Shown in pieces: positions 1-9,096 of a DNA stretch of 64,000 nucleotides. The translations under genes were made by a program, and so were the position numbers. Within the stretch, counting starts at the first letter, position 1. Every line of letters starts with the position of its first letter. This DNA is from Rhodovulum sp. P5 (GTDB lineage: Bacteria > Pseudomonadota > Alphaproteobacteria > Rhodobacterales > Rhodobacteraceae), in contig NZ_CP015039.1 in the NCBI RefSeq assembly GCF_002079305.1, positions 2,960,001 to 3,024,000 of the forward strand. The letters run 5' to 3'. The notes under the pieces were generated by a model that was not told where the DNA came from, ran no database searches, and saw only the letters and a list, made by a program, of their open reading frames with translations.

Positions 1-2
1 GC

Positions 3-2339
3 CGCCGCCTTCCGATGATTACCCTTTTGATGGTGGGGATCATGGCCCTGATGGGCGCGGTCCTGTACCAGCGCGCCTATCACCACGAGATCGAGTCGGT
101 CCGGGAAAACATCGCCTTCGTGGCGCAGGATCAGGCCGCGCGCGTTGAGGAGTGGTACGAGACGACCGCCCGCGATCTGGTGCTGCAGGCGTCAATCCCA
201 TCGACGGCCAGCGCGGTGCGGAAGCTTCGCATGGCAGTCAGCAGCGACAAGGGCATGGACAAGGCCAAGCTGGCCTATACCACCGACAATCCCCATCCGC
301 TGGGTGCGCGGCAGAACCTGGACAAGGCCGAGGATGGATCGGTCTATTCGGCCACGCATGAATTGCTGCACCCGCGGTTCCGCAAGGTGTTCGAGCTTTT
401 CGGGTACTACGACATCTTCCTGTTCGATCCCAAGGGCAACCTGCTTTACACCGTCGTGAAGGAGGCCGACTTCGGCGAGAACTTCAAGACCGGCCCCTAT
501 GCCGAAACGGGCCTGGGCGTGGTCTTCCGCGGCGCGCTGGATGCAGAGCCCGGCACCGTCGCCACCGCCGATTTCGAACCCTACGCCCCCAGTGCCGGAG
601 TGCCGGCGGCCTTCCTTGCAACGCCGATCTTCGACGAACGCGGCACGCGGGTCGGTGTCATGGCGGTGCAGTTGTCGGTGGAGGCGCTGTCGGCCAATCT
701 GGCGGCGGCTTCGATCCTCGGCAAGAAGGGCGACATGTACCTTGTGGGCGATGACGGGCGGGCGCGCACCCGCTCTCGCTTCGACGGGCGGTTTGCGGAA
801 TTCGACAGCCTTTCGGACGTGTCCTATATCGCTGATCTGCGGCGCGGGATCACAGGGCCGCAGTTCGGTGTGGCGGGCGTCACCGGGGCGAAAAGCATCG
901 TCCACACCCAGCCCATCGACTTCGACTGGGGCAAGTGGACGCTTGCCCTTGAACTGGACCAGAAGGAACATCTGGCGGGCCTGATGGCGTTCCGCAACGG
1001 TGTGATGGTCTTCGTCGGTATCGGCCTCGTGCTGGGCATGGGGCTGGGCATGTCGTCGTCGCGCAGCATCACCGGGCCGCTGGCCAGTGTCATCGCCTCG
1101 ATCGAGGAGGTGGCGAAGGGCAACTATCACGCCGATATCGAGGTCGCCGACCGGTTGGATGAAATCGGCCTTCTGGGCCGCTGCATACAGGATTTCCGCG
1201 ACAAGCTGGCCGCCGCCGAGGAGGGCGAGGCCAAGCGCGAGCGGGACCGGAATGCGCAGGAAATGGTGACGTCGAAACTGGGCGACGCGATGAAGGGGCT
1301 GGCCGAGGGCGACCTGACCGTCACGCTGGAAGACAAGTTCCCCTATGGGTTCGAGCCGATCCGGGAAAACTACAACCGGACGATCACGACCGTGCGCGAC
1401 ATGCTGTTGGCGGTCGTCGAGAACGCTACCGAAATTCATGTCCGGGCCGAGGAAATCTCCTCCTCCTCCGACGACCTGTCCCACCGGACCGAGAACCAGG
1501 CCGCGACGCTGGAGGAAACCACCGCGGCGCTGGACGAGTTGACCGGATCGGTGAAATCGGCCGCCGAAAATGCGGATGGCGTGGAAAAGGTGGTTCAGCA
1601 GGCCCGGCGCGAGGCCGAGGACAGCGGCCGCGTCGTGACCGAGGCCGTGGGCGCGATGGCCGAGATCCAGCAATCCTCCGAAGAGATTTCCCGCGTCACC
1701 GGCGTGATCGACGACATCGCCTTCCAGACCAACCTTCTGGCGCTGAATGCCGGGGTGGAGGCCGCGCGCGCAGGCGAGGCCGGCCGAGGCTTTGCCGTCG
1801 TGGCATCGGAAGTGCGGTCGCTGGCCCAGCATTCGTCGGACGCGGCCAAGGAGATCAAGCAGTTCATCGACAAAAGCTCGGACCATGTCGAAAAGGGCGT
1901 CGACCTTGTCAACCGGGCGGGCGCGGCGCTGCAACATATCGTGGAACGTGTCGCCAACATCTCTGACCTTGTCAGCGAGATCGCTTCGGGCGCGCGGGAC
2001 CAGTCGATCGGGATCGGCGAGATCAACACAGGCATGACCCAGCTTGACCAGGTCACCCAGCAAAACGCCGCCATGGTCGAGGAAGCCACCGCCGCCAGCC
2101 TGACGCTGAAGCAGGAAGTGGAAAGCCTGCGCAATCAGGTCGCCCGGTTCCGGCTCAGCAAGTCGGACGCGGCCTTCGTGCCCAGCCGCGCCACGGCTGC
2201 GCCGGTCGCCCCCAAGGCCGCCCCGGCCGCGCCGAAGGCTGCGCCGATGGCCGAGGAGGTCGCACCGCGCCGGGTTGCCGCGGGCGGTGGCGGCGCGGCG
2301 CTGGCGGTTTCCGACCCGGCCGGGTGGCAGGATTTCTGA
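3..2339 (+). CDS. Methyl-accepting chemotaxis protein (5' end probably outside window)
   Basis: A membrane chemoreceptor that passes ligand binding outside the inner membrane to CheA/CheW. The first ATG is at 15, but the frame stays open to the window edge and the first residues already form the membrane segment, so the true start is probably upstream. From the ATG: TM1 at about residues 1-19, a Cache-like periplasmic region (about 40-310), TM2 (about 328-348), a HAMP domain, then the signalling hairpin around 560-620 with the conserved NLLALNAGVEAARAGEAGRG tip. An Ala/Pro-rich linker leads to the C-terminal GWQDF, which fits the xWxxF tether that docks CheR/CheB in some receptors. No other chemotaxis gene is near, so it is an orphan here. 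The ligand cannot be told from sequence. It converges with serB, 19 bp away. Confidence 0.93.
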   Translation, partial: RRLPMITLLMVGIMALMGAVLYQRAYHHEIESVRENIAFVAQDQAARVEEWYETTARDLVLQASIPSTASAVRKLRMAVSSDKGMDKAKLAYTTDNPHPLGARQNLDKAEDGSVYSATHELLHPRFRKVFELFGYYDIFLFDPKGNLLYTVVKEADFGENFKTGPYAETGLGVVFRGALDAEPGTVATADFEPYAPSAGVPAAFLATPIFDERGTRVGVMAVQLSVEALSANLAAASILGKKGDMYLVGDDGRARTRSRFDGRFAEFDSLSDVSYIADLRRGITGPQFGVAGVTGAKSIVHTQPIDFDWGKWTLALELDQKEHLAGLMAFRNGVMVFVGIGLVLGMGLGMSSSRSITGPLASVIASIEEVAKGNYHADIEVADRLDEIGLLGRCIQDFRDKLAAAEEGEAKRERDRNAQEMVTSKLGDAMKGLAEGDLTVTLEDKFPYGFEPIRENYNRTITTVRDMLLAVVENATEIHVRAEEISSSSDDLSHRTENQAATLEETTAALDELTGSVKSAAENADGVEKVVQQARREAEDSGRVVTEAVGAMAEIQQSSEEISRVTGVIDDIAFQTNLLALNAGVEAARAGEAGRGFAVVASEVRSLAQHSSDAAKEIKQFIDKSSDHVEKGVDLVNRAGAALQHIVERVANISDLVSEIASGARDQSIGIGEINTGMTQLDQVTQQNAAMVEEATAASLTLKQEVESLRNQVARFRLSKSDAAFVPSRATAAPVAPKAAPAAPKAAPMAEEVAPRRVAAGGGGAALAVSDPAGWQDF

Positions 2340-2358
2340 TCCTGCCGGCCCTCGGGTC

Positions 2359-3228
2359 TCAGGCCGCGAAGGCGTCTCGCGGATAGCCCTGAAGATAAAG
2401 AAGCGCGGTCAGGTCTCCGTGGTTGATCCGGATATCGCACTGAGCCGCGACCGAGGGCTTGGCGTGCAGCGCCACCCCGGCCCCGGCCAGCCCCAACATG
2501 CCAAGATCGTTCGCCCCGTCGCCCACGGCCATCACCTGCGCCATCGTCAGCCCGCGCTCGCCCGCGACGCGCTGCAAGGCCTCGACCTTCGCCTCGCGGC
2601 CGAGGATCGGTTCGGACACCTTTCCCGTCAGCTTGCCGTCTGCCACCAACAGCGTGTTGGCCTGATGGGCGTCAAAGCCGAGCGTTTCCGCCACCCGTGC
2701 CGCGAAATTCGTGAACCCGCCTGAGACCAGCAGGCAATAGCCGCCGTTGGCCTTCATCGTCGCGATCAGGGCGCGACCGCCGGGCATGAAGGTGATGCGG
2801 TTGTCCAGCACCTTGTCGATCACCGCGGCATCCAGCCCTTCCAACAGACCCACGCGTTCGCGCAGGGCGCCCTCGAACCCCAACTCCCCATTCATCGCGC
2901 GCGCGGTGATGTCGGCCACGCGGGGGCCGACCCCGGCCTCGTCGGCCAGTTCGTCGATGCATTCCTGCTGAATCATGGTGGAATCCATGTCGGCGATCAG
3001 CATCGCCTTGCGCCGCCCCTCGGCCGGTTGCGCGACAAGATCGACGCCAAGGGCCTGCATGTCCTCCCAGACCTGCCAGAAATTGCCCGGCACGGTTTCG
3101 ACCTCGAATTCGGCGACCTCGTCGGGGGCCAGCCAAAGCGCGGTGCCCCCGCCCCACGCGTTGCGCAGCGATTCGACCAGCGAAGGCTCCACCCGGCCGG
3201 GCGGCGCGATAAGGGAAACAACGTGCAT
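2359..3228 (-). CDS. serB: Phosphoserine phosphatase SerB
   Basis: Cytoplasmic HAD-family enzyme for the last step of serine synthesis (O-phosphoserine to serine plus phosphate). The 289-residue protein shows HAD motif I as DMDST (D80, D82), which supplies the nucleophile and acid/base aspartates, motif II in LLVSGGFTNF, and motif III/IV in VMAVGDGANDLGML. The open frame extends to 3357, but the ATG at 3228 has a good ribosome site (AGGAG, about 10 nt upstream) and opens with the usual SerB N-terminal region, so it was chosen. Length matches alphaproteobacterial SerB. It stands alone between unrelated genes, as a housekeeping gene. Confidence 0.95.
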   Translation of the reverse strand: MHVVSLIAPPGRVEPSLVESLRNAWGGGTALWLAPDEVAEFEVETVPGNFWQVWEDMQALGVDLVAQPAEGRRKAMLIADMDSTMIQQECIDELADEAGVGPRVADITARAMNGELGFEGALRERVGLLEGLDAAVIDKVLDNRITFMPGGRALIATMKANGGYCLLVSGGFTNFAARVAETLGFDAHQANTLLVADGKLTGKVSEPILGREAKVEALQRVAGERGLTMAQVMAVGDGANDLGMLGLAGAGVALHAKPSVAAQCDIRINHGDLTALLYLQGYPRDAFAA

Positions 3229-3375
3229 CTTGGGGGCTCTCCTGCCGGATGGTGCGGACGCGATGCCTTTAACCACGGGCCGGAACGAAGGGCCAGAGCC
3301 GGGACCAGTGCCGTTCAACGAAAACGCCGCGATGCAGGCAAAGGCATCGCGACGCACTCAGGTGTCGTGCAGCAC

Positions 3376-4137
3376 TCAGCGGCGACGGCGCAGCAGCATC
3401 AGGCCGCCCATGCCGACGACCATCAGGGGCAGCGTCGTGGGCAGGGGCACGGGGTTGGGTTGAACCGCCGTCACATCGACCACGCTCATGTAGGCGCGCG
3501 CATCCGACAGGAAGGTGGAGTCGAAGAGATCGGCATAATCCGCGAACCCTTCTGCCCCCGCTTCCAGTGCGACCGACAGCGTTTCCGCCCCGGCAATGGT
3601 GCGCTGGAACTGGACGCTGCCGGTGGCCCCCGGCACGCTGTCCGTGTCATAGGTGACGTCGGCCTCGGTGCCGCCGGCATCGGGGGCAAAGCTGTCGGCG
3701 TCGCCGGTGCCGGAGGACACCACGAACCCGGCCGAGGCAAAGCCGTTGCCGGCGACGTCGAAATCGACCAGCCAGCGCGCCTGATACGTCACGACGATGG
3801 CCGCCGGGCCGTTATTGGTGATCGACAGCACGCTTGTCGTGGCGGCCGATGCAAAGGCGAAATCGCCGAAGGTGGCGTCGCCCTCGGCGAAGTTCCACGC
3901 CTCGAAGATGTCGGGCTCTCCGACGATGTCCGCCAGATCGCCGCTGTCGAGCACCGAGGGGCTCAGCGCCGCCGGGTCGGCGACGGCAAAGGCAAAGGCA
4001 TCGCCCAGAGAGTCGGTCGTTTCGTCGAAAACCGAGCCCGAAATCGCGTAGGTCGCATCGATGCCGCTGGCTGCGGCGGCCACCGGCAGGGCGGCCAAAA
4101 GGGCCACCGCGGCGCCGCGTGTGAGTGCGTTCTTCAT
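3376..4137 (-). CDS. Secreted protein with VPLPA-type C-terminal sorting signal
   Basis: Predicted exported surface protein of 253 residues with no recognised enzymatic domain. It begins with a typical signal peptide (MKNALTRGAAVALLAALPVA, then AAAS). It ends with VPLPTTLPLMVVGMGG followed by LMLLRRRR: a VPLP motif, a hydrophobic segment and an Arg-rich end, the three-part sorting tag common in Rhodobacteraceae (VPLPA/PEP-CTERM class). Proteins of this type are thought to be cut and anchored by an exosortase or rhombosortase-type enzyme; none is in the window. The start at 4137 was chosen over the GTG/ATG options up to 4164 because AAGGA lies 7 nt before it. It lies 48 bp downstream of the nuclease start region's opposite end, on the same strand and next in order after the nuclease gene, so the two may be co-transcribed. 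Confidence 0.82.
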   Translation of the reverse strand: MKNALTRGAAVALLAALPVAAAASGIDATYAISGSVFDETTDSLGDAFAFAVADPAALSPSVLDSGDLADIVGEPDIFEAWNFAEGDATFGDFAFASAATTSVLSITNNGPAAIVVTYQARWLVDFDVAGNGFASAGFVVSSGTGDADSFAPDAGGTEADVTYDTDSVPGATGSVQFQRTIAGAETLSVALEAGAEGFADYADLFDSTFLSDARAYMSVVDVTAVQPNPVPLPTTLPLMVVGMGGLMLLRRRR

Positions 4138-4185
4138 TCGCTTGTCCTTTCCAATAGTCAACATGAGAGACAGGTGGCCCGGGTC

Positions 4186-7100
4186 TCAGGCCATCAGCTC
4201 GAACTCGTCCACAAAGGTAATCTGATCGAGATCGCTCACGCCGTGAATGACGATCCGGTCGCCGTCGCCATCCATGGTCAGGTAGACCCCGCTGGAGCCG
4301 ACCCGCACAAGGGTCTCGTCGAAGGTCCCGCCGTCAAGGAAGATGGCATCCTCGCCCGGCGTGTAATCGAGGATCTGGGCGATCCCGCGGGTGCCGTCGG
4401 TGAAGACCGTGGCATCGAAGATGAAGACGTCCGCGTCGTCATAGCCGGTGGCGTATTCGCTGCGCATCTGGTCGCCGAAGCTGATATGATCGACCCCATC
4501 GGTGCCCTTCAGGCGGTCGCGGCTGCCCTCGCCGATGATGATGTTCGCCTGCGGTGCGTCGCTTTCGAGGTTCAGCCCCACCAGCACCGGATCGTGATCG
4601 GAACTGCGCGCGCCAGAATCTCCGTCGAAGAAGGCCGCATCCTCGTAGTCGAGATTGTAGTCGAGGAAGACCGGCTCATCGCCGTTGATGTGCCATTCCG
4701 CGGCCCCGGTGACCTGGCTTGCCAGCGTCTCGCTGGAGAAGGCGTGGTCGAGCGCGCCCTGTTCCCCGTAATAGGTATAGCCATAGTCATCGGCCCCGCC
4801 GCCGACCTCGTGGGTGTAGCCCGCATCCACCAGCGCGTCGATGGGCGCCTCTTGTCCGTAGGAGTTCAGGTCGCCAAGGATCAGCACATCGCTGTCGCCG
4901 GTGCCGGTCGGGTCGCTCTCCATCCACGCGGCCACTTCGTTCGCGGCATCGGTGCGCGCGGCATTCCAGAAGCCCTGCCCGTCGCCCTGATCGTAGTTGC
5001 CATCGGCGATCAGCGCGTCGATATCGGCCTGGGTGATCAACGTGCCGCCGCCGTCGACATAGGCCTGCGCATCCAGCACGACGTCTTCGAGGTTGGAGTC
5101 GCCCTTGGACTTGAAGTGGTTGCTGACCACCGTGAAAACCGCCCCGTCCGCGGTTTCAAAGCTGGCCGCGACGGAGGGGCGGTTGCGCTGGTAATCGCCC
5201 AGCTTGTCGTCATCGGAGGCCACCTGGTTCAGGACCTCGGCCAGGGCATAGGTTGTCTGGGCCGAGGCTTCCTCGAACACGAGCACATCGTTGCCGATCT
5301 CGGTCACCGCGTCGTTGCGGTAGATCATGCCGGTGGTGATGGCGTCGGTGCCGATCAGGCCCTGCGCATCGCCCGAGGCAAGGGTGAAATCGACAAAGCT
5401 CCACACCGCGTCGCCCTCGGCGGTATTGAGGGCCGCGACGAGCGTGGCGATGGCCGAGTCCGTGCCGAAGCCGCCGTTTTCAAGCTCCTGAAGCGCGACC
5501 ACCTCGGCCTCCAGCTCAAGGATGCCGGTGACCAGCTTTTCAAGCTGACGGTCGACCTCTGCCGTGCTGTCGGCGCCGCGCGGGTCGTGCCCGCCAAGCG
5601 TCGTGTTGCCGTTTTCGTCGATCGTGGTGAAGAAGTTCAGAACGTTGAAGGACGCCACCTGCAGCGTGCCGCCGACATCGGGCAGGTCGGGGCGGTCGTT
5701 GGTGCCCTCGACCGGGGTCAGCGCGCCGCCATCGGGCCCGTCGAAATCGTACTGCACGCGCCAGTCGCCATAGGCGTAATCCAGCGCGCCGGTGATGCTT
5801 TCGAATTCGGCACCGATGCGCAGGGTCGGGCCCGCGGCGTCCTCGATGTCATAGGCCCCGTCGACCAGGCCGGTTTCGTCGCCATCGTCGATCAGGACCT
5901 TCACGTCGCGGTTCTGAACGTTGGACCCGTCATCGATGGTGATCCGCTCGTCCGCGTTGCGGGCGGCCAGGTCGGCGACGGCATCGGGGTCGGTCTGCGG
6001 GTCGATGACCTGCGTGGGGTTCATGTTGACCTCTTGGGCCACCTCGATCTCGCCATAGCGGCCAAGGCCATAGTTCTCGGTCACCGAGATCGTGCCGGTC
6101 AGCGGGTCGCTGGCGTCCTCGACAACCGCGACATACATGCCCTCGAAGACTTCCATCTCGGCATCGGTGAAGGTCGGGTCGACAAAGGCCGCGGTGATCG
6201 ACGTGGCGTCGTTGCCGGTATCGGTGACATAGGTCGCGCTGATCTCGGTATTGCCGTAGTCCTCGATCATCGTGCCGGTCACGGTCACGATGTCATAGAC
6301 CTGCGGCAACAGGGCGCCGCTCCACCGCACGAAGACACCGTCAGAGGTCGTGTCGTCCCCGTCGCCGGTCTGGTCGGTGCCGTCCTGATCGGCGTAGGCG
6401 CCGTCCTGGATGAAGAAACCGCCGATCTCGTCGTCCGCCATGAAGACGGCGGTGACGACCCCGCGGATGGTGAATTCTTCGCCCGTGTCCTCGAACGGCG
6501 AGGAGAAGCCAGAGCCCTGAAGCGTGCCGATGGCGGTCACCTCAGGCTCCGGCGCGGTGGCAAAGCCCGGCGTGCCAAGGTCGCCGTCGCCGTAAGGCAC
6601 GGTCGAGACGGCCCAGTTGGCGCCGATGGCATTGTCGATTTCGGGGTCGATCAGGAACATCGACGCGCCGGTCGGATCGGGGAATTCCGGCCCGCCATCA
6701 TATTCGACGCGATCGATTTCGGTGCCCGCCGCATCGGTGATGACGATCTCGTCGTCGCCATTGGCCAGGAAGAAGCCCGAATAGACATAGTCGACGTCGA
6801 CGCCGCCATTGGTCGCCGTGTCGCCGTTGATCCCGAAGACAAGGTAATCGCCCACCTCGACGACCAGCGACCCGCTTACCGTGAAGCTGTCGGCCCCGTT
6901 GTCCGAGAAGACATAGCCGTCGAGATCGACCGCCGCCGATCCGGCGTTGAAGATTTCGAACCATTCGCCGGCGGTATCGCTGACGGCGCTGGGGTTCTGC
7001 ATGATCTCGGTGATCACCAGGTTGGCAACCGTCGCTTGCAGGGTCGGGTTAATATTGCCGAGGCTGTCGACGATGGCGGTCGGGTCGGTGTCGAACGCCG

Positions 7101-8616
7101 ACGGGTCGATTGTGTCACCGGCGGCGTCGAAGACCACTGTGTCGCCGGGCGCGTTCACCGCGTACCAGTCGCCGCGAGAGGCGTCGCGGAACACCAGTTG
7201 CGGCTCTGCCCCGGTATAGGCGATGGCGGTGCCGTCAAGGGCGGTATCGTCGGCATAGTTGACATCCGCGTCGGTCACGCTGTCGGAAATGCCGACCGCA
7301 TCCAGAATGGTGCCGAAGGCGGACAGGTCATCCACCGTGCCGTCATCATCGGTGTCGATGTCTGTGCGGCCGGTCTGACCGGTGAAGCTATCGGTCAGGA
7401 TGTAGGTGAAGGACGGGTTTTCAAGGTCGGCGACATCGACGGTGGCAAGCCCGTTGGCGTCGAACGTGCCGGTAACGTTCTCGGCGCGGTCGACCAGACC
7501 GTTGATCCCGTCATTCTCGACCGAGACAAGCCACAGGTCGAAACTGGCCCCGGCCTCGCCCGACAACTCGACCGTTTGTGTCGACGGGTCGGAGCCGGCG
7601 GGGTTGGGGTGGAATTCCGAAAACAGCGCGGCCAGCGGTTGGTTGTCGCCGAGGGTCGGGTTGATCGCGCCGAAGCTGTCGACAATGGCGGTCGGGTCGG
7701 TGTTGAATTCCGCCGGGTCGATGGTGTCACCGGCGGCGTCGAAGACCACGGTGTCGCCGGGCGCGTTCACCGCGTACCAGTCGCCGCGAGAGGCGTCGCG
7801 GAAGACCAGTTGCGGCTCGGCCCCGGTATAGGCGATGGCGGTGCCGTCAAGGGCGGTATCGTCGGCATAGTTCACGTCCGCATCGGCCACGCTGTCGCAA
7901 ATGCCGACCGCATCCAGAATGGAGCCGAAGGCGGACAGGTCATCCACCGTGCCGTCATCATCGGTGTCGATGTCGGTGCGGCCGGTCTGGCCGGTGAAGC
8001 TATCGGTCAGGATGTAGGTGAAGGACGGGTTTTCAAGGTCGGCGACATCGACGGTGGCAAGCCCGTTGGAGTCGAACGTGCCGGTGACGTTCTCGGCCCG
8101 GTCCACCAGACCGTTGATCCCGTCATTCTCGACCGAGACAAGCCACAGGTCGAAACCGGCCCCGGCCTCGCCCGACAGCTCGACCGTTTGCGTCGACGGG
8201 TCGGAACCGGCGGGGTTGGGGTGGAATTCCGAAATCAGCGCGGCGAGCGTGTCCGTCGCCTCTGGCGCCGGGATGTCGAGAAACAGATCGCTGAACCACG
8301 CAATGCCGTCATCCACGCTGGGGGCGGCCGTATCGCCAAGCGTAAGCGTCAGCAGGGACGTGAACGACGGGGCCGCGGGCGCATCGGTCGATGCAAGGGC
8401 CAGCGCGGCAACGCTCGTGTCGCTTTCGGCCCCGTCAGCGTCTGCGGGCGCGGTCTCTTCGGTGTCGGTGCCGGCCGACAGGCTTTCGACGGCCAAGGGT
8501 GCAACCGGCGTGCCGGCCACCGCGCCGGTCTCATCGGACACGACGTCGCCGAAGGTCAGGCCCAGGGCGTTGCCGGGCAGGGCCGCGCCGGTGAAAAGGG
8601 TCTTTTCAATGCTCAT
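4186..8616 (-). CDS. Large secreted ExeM/NucH-type nuclease with lamin-tail domain and RTX-like C-terminus
   Basis: Predicted extracellular DNase of 1476 residues. Order: a short N-terminal region without a clear Sec signal; two 204-residue repeats (about 125-525) beginning near SEFHPNPAGSDPSTQTVELS; a lamin-tail domain (about 530-680, LVITEIMQNPSAVSDTAGEW); an OB-like region (from about 692) as in ExeM/NucH proteins; an endonuclease/exonuclease/phosphatase domain (about 985-1347) with VASFNVLNF, VVALQELEN, LILGDLNSYGQ and SSDHDPVLVG; and an Asp/Gly-rich tail from about 1365 resembling the C-terminal targeting modules of type I-secreted RTX proteins. Export by a type I ABC transporter is therefore inferred; none is encoded here. 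The ATG at 8616 has AGGAG 8 nt upstream. Probable roles are breakdown of extracellular DNA for phosphate or biofilm remodelling. Family assignment is firm, substrate is inferred. Confidence 0.88.
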   Translation of the reverse strand: MSIEKTLFTGAALPGNALGLTFGDVVSDETGAVAGTPVAPLAVESLSAGTDTEETAPADADGAESDTSVAALALASTDAPAAPSFTSLLTLTLGDTAAPSVDDGIAWFSDLFLDIPAPEATDTLAALISEFHPNPAGSDPSTQTVELSGEAGAGFDLWLVSVENDGINGLVDRAENVTGTFDSNGLATVDVADLENPSFTYILTDSFTGQTGRTDIDTDDDGTVDDLSAFGSILDAVGICDSVADADVNYADDTALDGTAIAYTGAEPQLVFRDASRGDWYAVNAPGDTVVFDAAGDTIDPAEFNTDPTAIVDSFGAINPTLGDNQPLAALFSEFHPNPAGSDPSTQTVELSGEAGASFDLWLVSVENDGINGLVDRAENVTGTFDANGLATVDVADLENPSFTYILTDSFTGQTGRTDIDTDDDGTVDDLSAFGTILDAVGISDSVTDADVNYADDTALDGTAIAYTGAEPQLVFRDASRGDWYAVNAPGDTVVFDAAGDTIDPSAFDTDPTAIVDSLGNINPTLQATVANLVITEIMQNPSAVSDTAGEWFEIFNAGSAAVDLDGYVFSDNGADSFTVSGSLVVEVGDYLVFGINGDTATNGGVDVDYVYSGFFLANGDDEIVITDAAGTEIDRVEYDGGPEFPDPTGASMFLIDPEIDNAIGANWAVSTVPYGDGDLGTPGFATAPEPEVTAIGTLQGSGFSSPFEDTGEEFTIRGVVTAVFMADDEIGGFFIQDGAYADQDGTDQTGDGDDTTSDGVFVRWSGALLPQVYDIVTVTGTMIEDYGNTEISATYVTDTGNDATSITAAFVDPTFTDAEMEVFEGMYVAVVEDASDPLTGTISVTENYGLGRYGEIEVAQEVNMNPTQVIDPQTDPDAVADLAARNADERITIDDGSNVQNRDVKVLIDDGDETGLVDGAYDIEDAAGPTLRIGAEFESITGALDYAYGDWRVQYDFDGPDGGALTPVEGTNDRPDLPDVGGTLQVASFNVLNFFTTIDENGNTTLGGHDPRGADSTAEVDRQLEKLVTGILELEAEVVALQELENGGFGTDSAIATLVAALNTAEGDAVWSFVDFTLASGDAQGLIGTDAITTGMIYRNDAVTEIGNDVLVFEEASAQTTYALAEVLNQVASDDDKLGDYQRNRPSVAASFETADGAVFTVVSNHFKSKGDSNLEDVVLDAQAYVDGGGTLITQADIDALIADGNYDQGDGQGFWNAARTDAANEVAAWMESDPTGTGDSDVLILGDLNSYGQEAPIDALVDAGYTHEVGGGADDYGYTYYGEQGALDHAFSSETLASQVTGAAEWHINGDEPVFLDYNLDYEDAAFFDGDSGARSSDHDPVLVGLNLESDAPQANIIIGEGSRDRLKGTDGVDHISFGDQMRSEYATGYDDADVFIFDATVFTDGTRGIAQILDYTPGEDAIFLDGGTFDETLVRVGSSGVYLTMDGDGDRIVIHGVSDLDQITFVDEFELMA
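7041..8252 (-). repeat. 612-bp direct repeat inside the nuclease gene (two copies)
   Basis: Two in-frame copies lie head to tail with an exact 612-bp offset: for example the 12-mer GTGGAATTCCGA is at 7609 and 8221, and CGGGTCGGTG at 7081 and 7693. Each unit encodes about 204 residues and the two differ at only scattered positions, so the duplication is recent or kept similar by conversion. Its edges are approximate (about 7041-7640 and 7653-8252). Confidence 0.9.
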
Positions 8617-9096
8617 TGCGATGTACTCCTGTTCTTGGAAACCGATGTTGGACAGTGTCCGGATGCGTTCTGGTGGCGGCCCTGTCCGCTAGTTCATGCG
8701 CGGCAGGGGGAGATGTCTTTGGGGCGATTGTCTCGAAAGGTTCGGGCGCAAACGGGGGATGGCGGCGGGCAAGGCCCCCGTGCGCCGATCGTCAACGGCG
8801 GGGCGGATCGCGGTGCGCGCTGTGCCACCCGGCACGGTGCCCCTGCACCATGTCTGCGTCACGAAGCGGGATTGTCGGGAAAGTCGGTCATGCATGCGGT
8901 CGGGGCGGGCGGCCCGCTGCCCGCACAAACACAGCAACGACGCGCCCAAACGGTCCGCGATCCGCAGGTCCACGTTCCCAGCCCCCATTTACCCTGACCC
9001 CATGGTTAAGGTCGCATTGTTACAGTTCGACGACAGTTGCCTGTCGCGCCCTGGAATATCAGGCGCGGGATGTCGCCCGGCCCCCGCCCCGTCCGG
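8617..9096. other. 480-bp gene-free stretch with an imperfect hairpin
   Basis: No convincing gene is seen; short frames here lack ribosome sites and recognisable protein features. The stretch separates two minus-strand genes and must hold the nuclease promoter. The clearest structure is an inverted repeat at 8745-8786 (GGCGCA, AA bulge, CGGGGG, then CCCCCG, TGCGCC) around a 16-nt loop. It has no T-run, so it is at best a weak terminator for the methyltransferase transcript or an mRNA leader structure. Confidence 0.5.

Noticed and set aside
8689..8988. 99-residue minus-strand frame in the gap before the nuclease gene
   Set aside because: No ribosome site, no domain, odd composition with many Arg/Cys; probably chance.
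3028..8997. A 1989-residue open frame on the plus strand
   Set aside because: It runs opposite serB, the VPLPA protein and the nuclease, crosses gene borders, and its translation is Arg/Gly/Val/Asp-rich without domains. It is a mirror frame produced by G/C-biased third positions.
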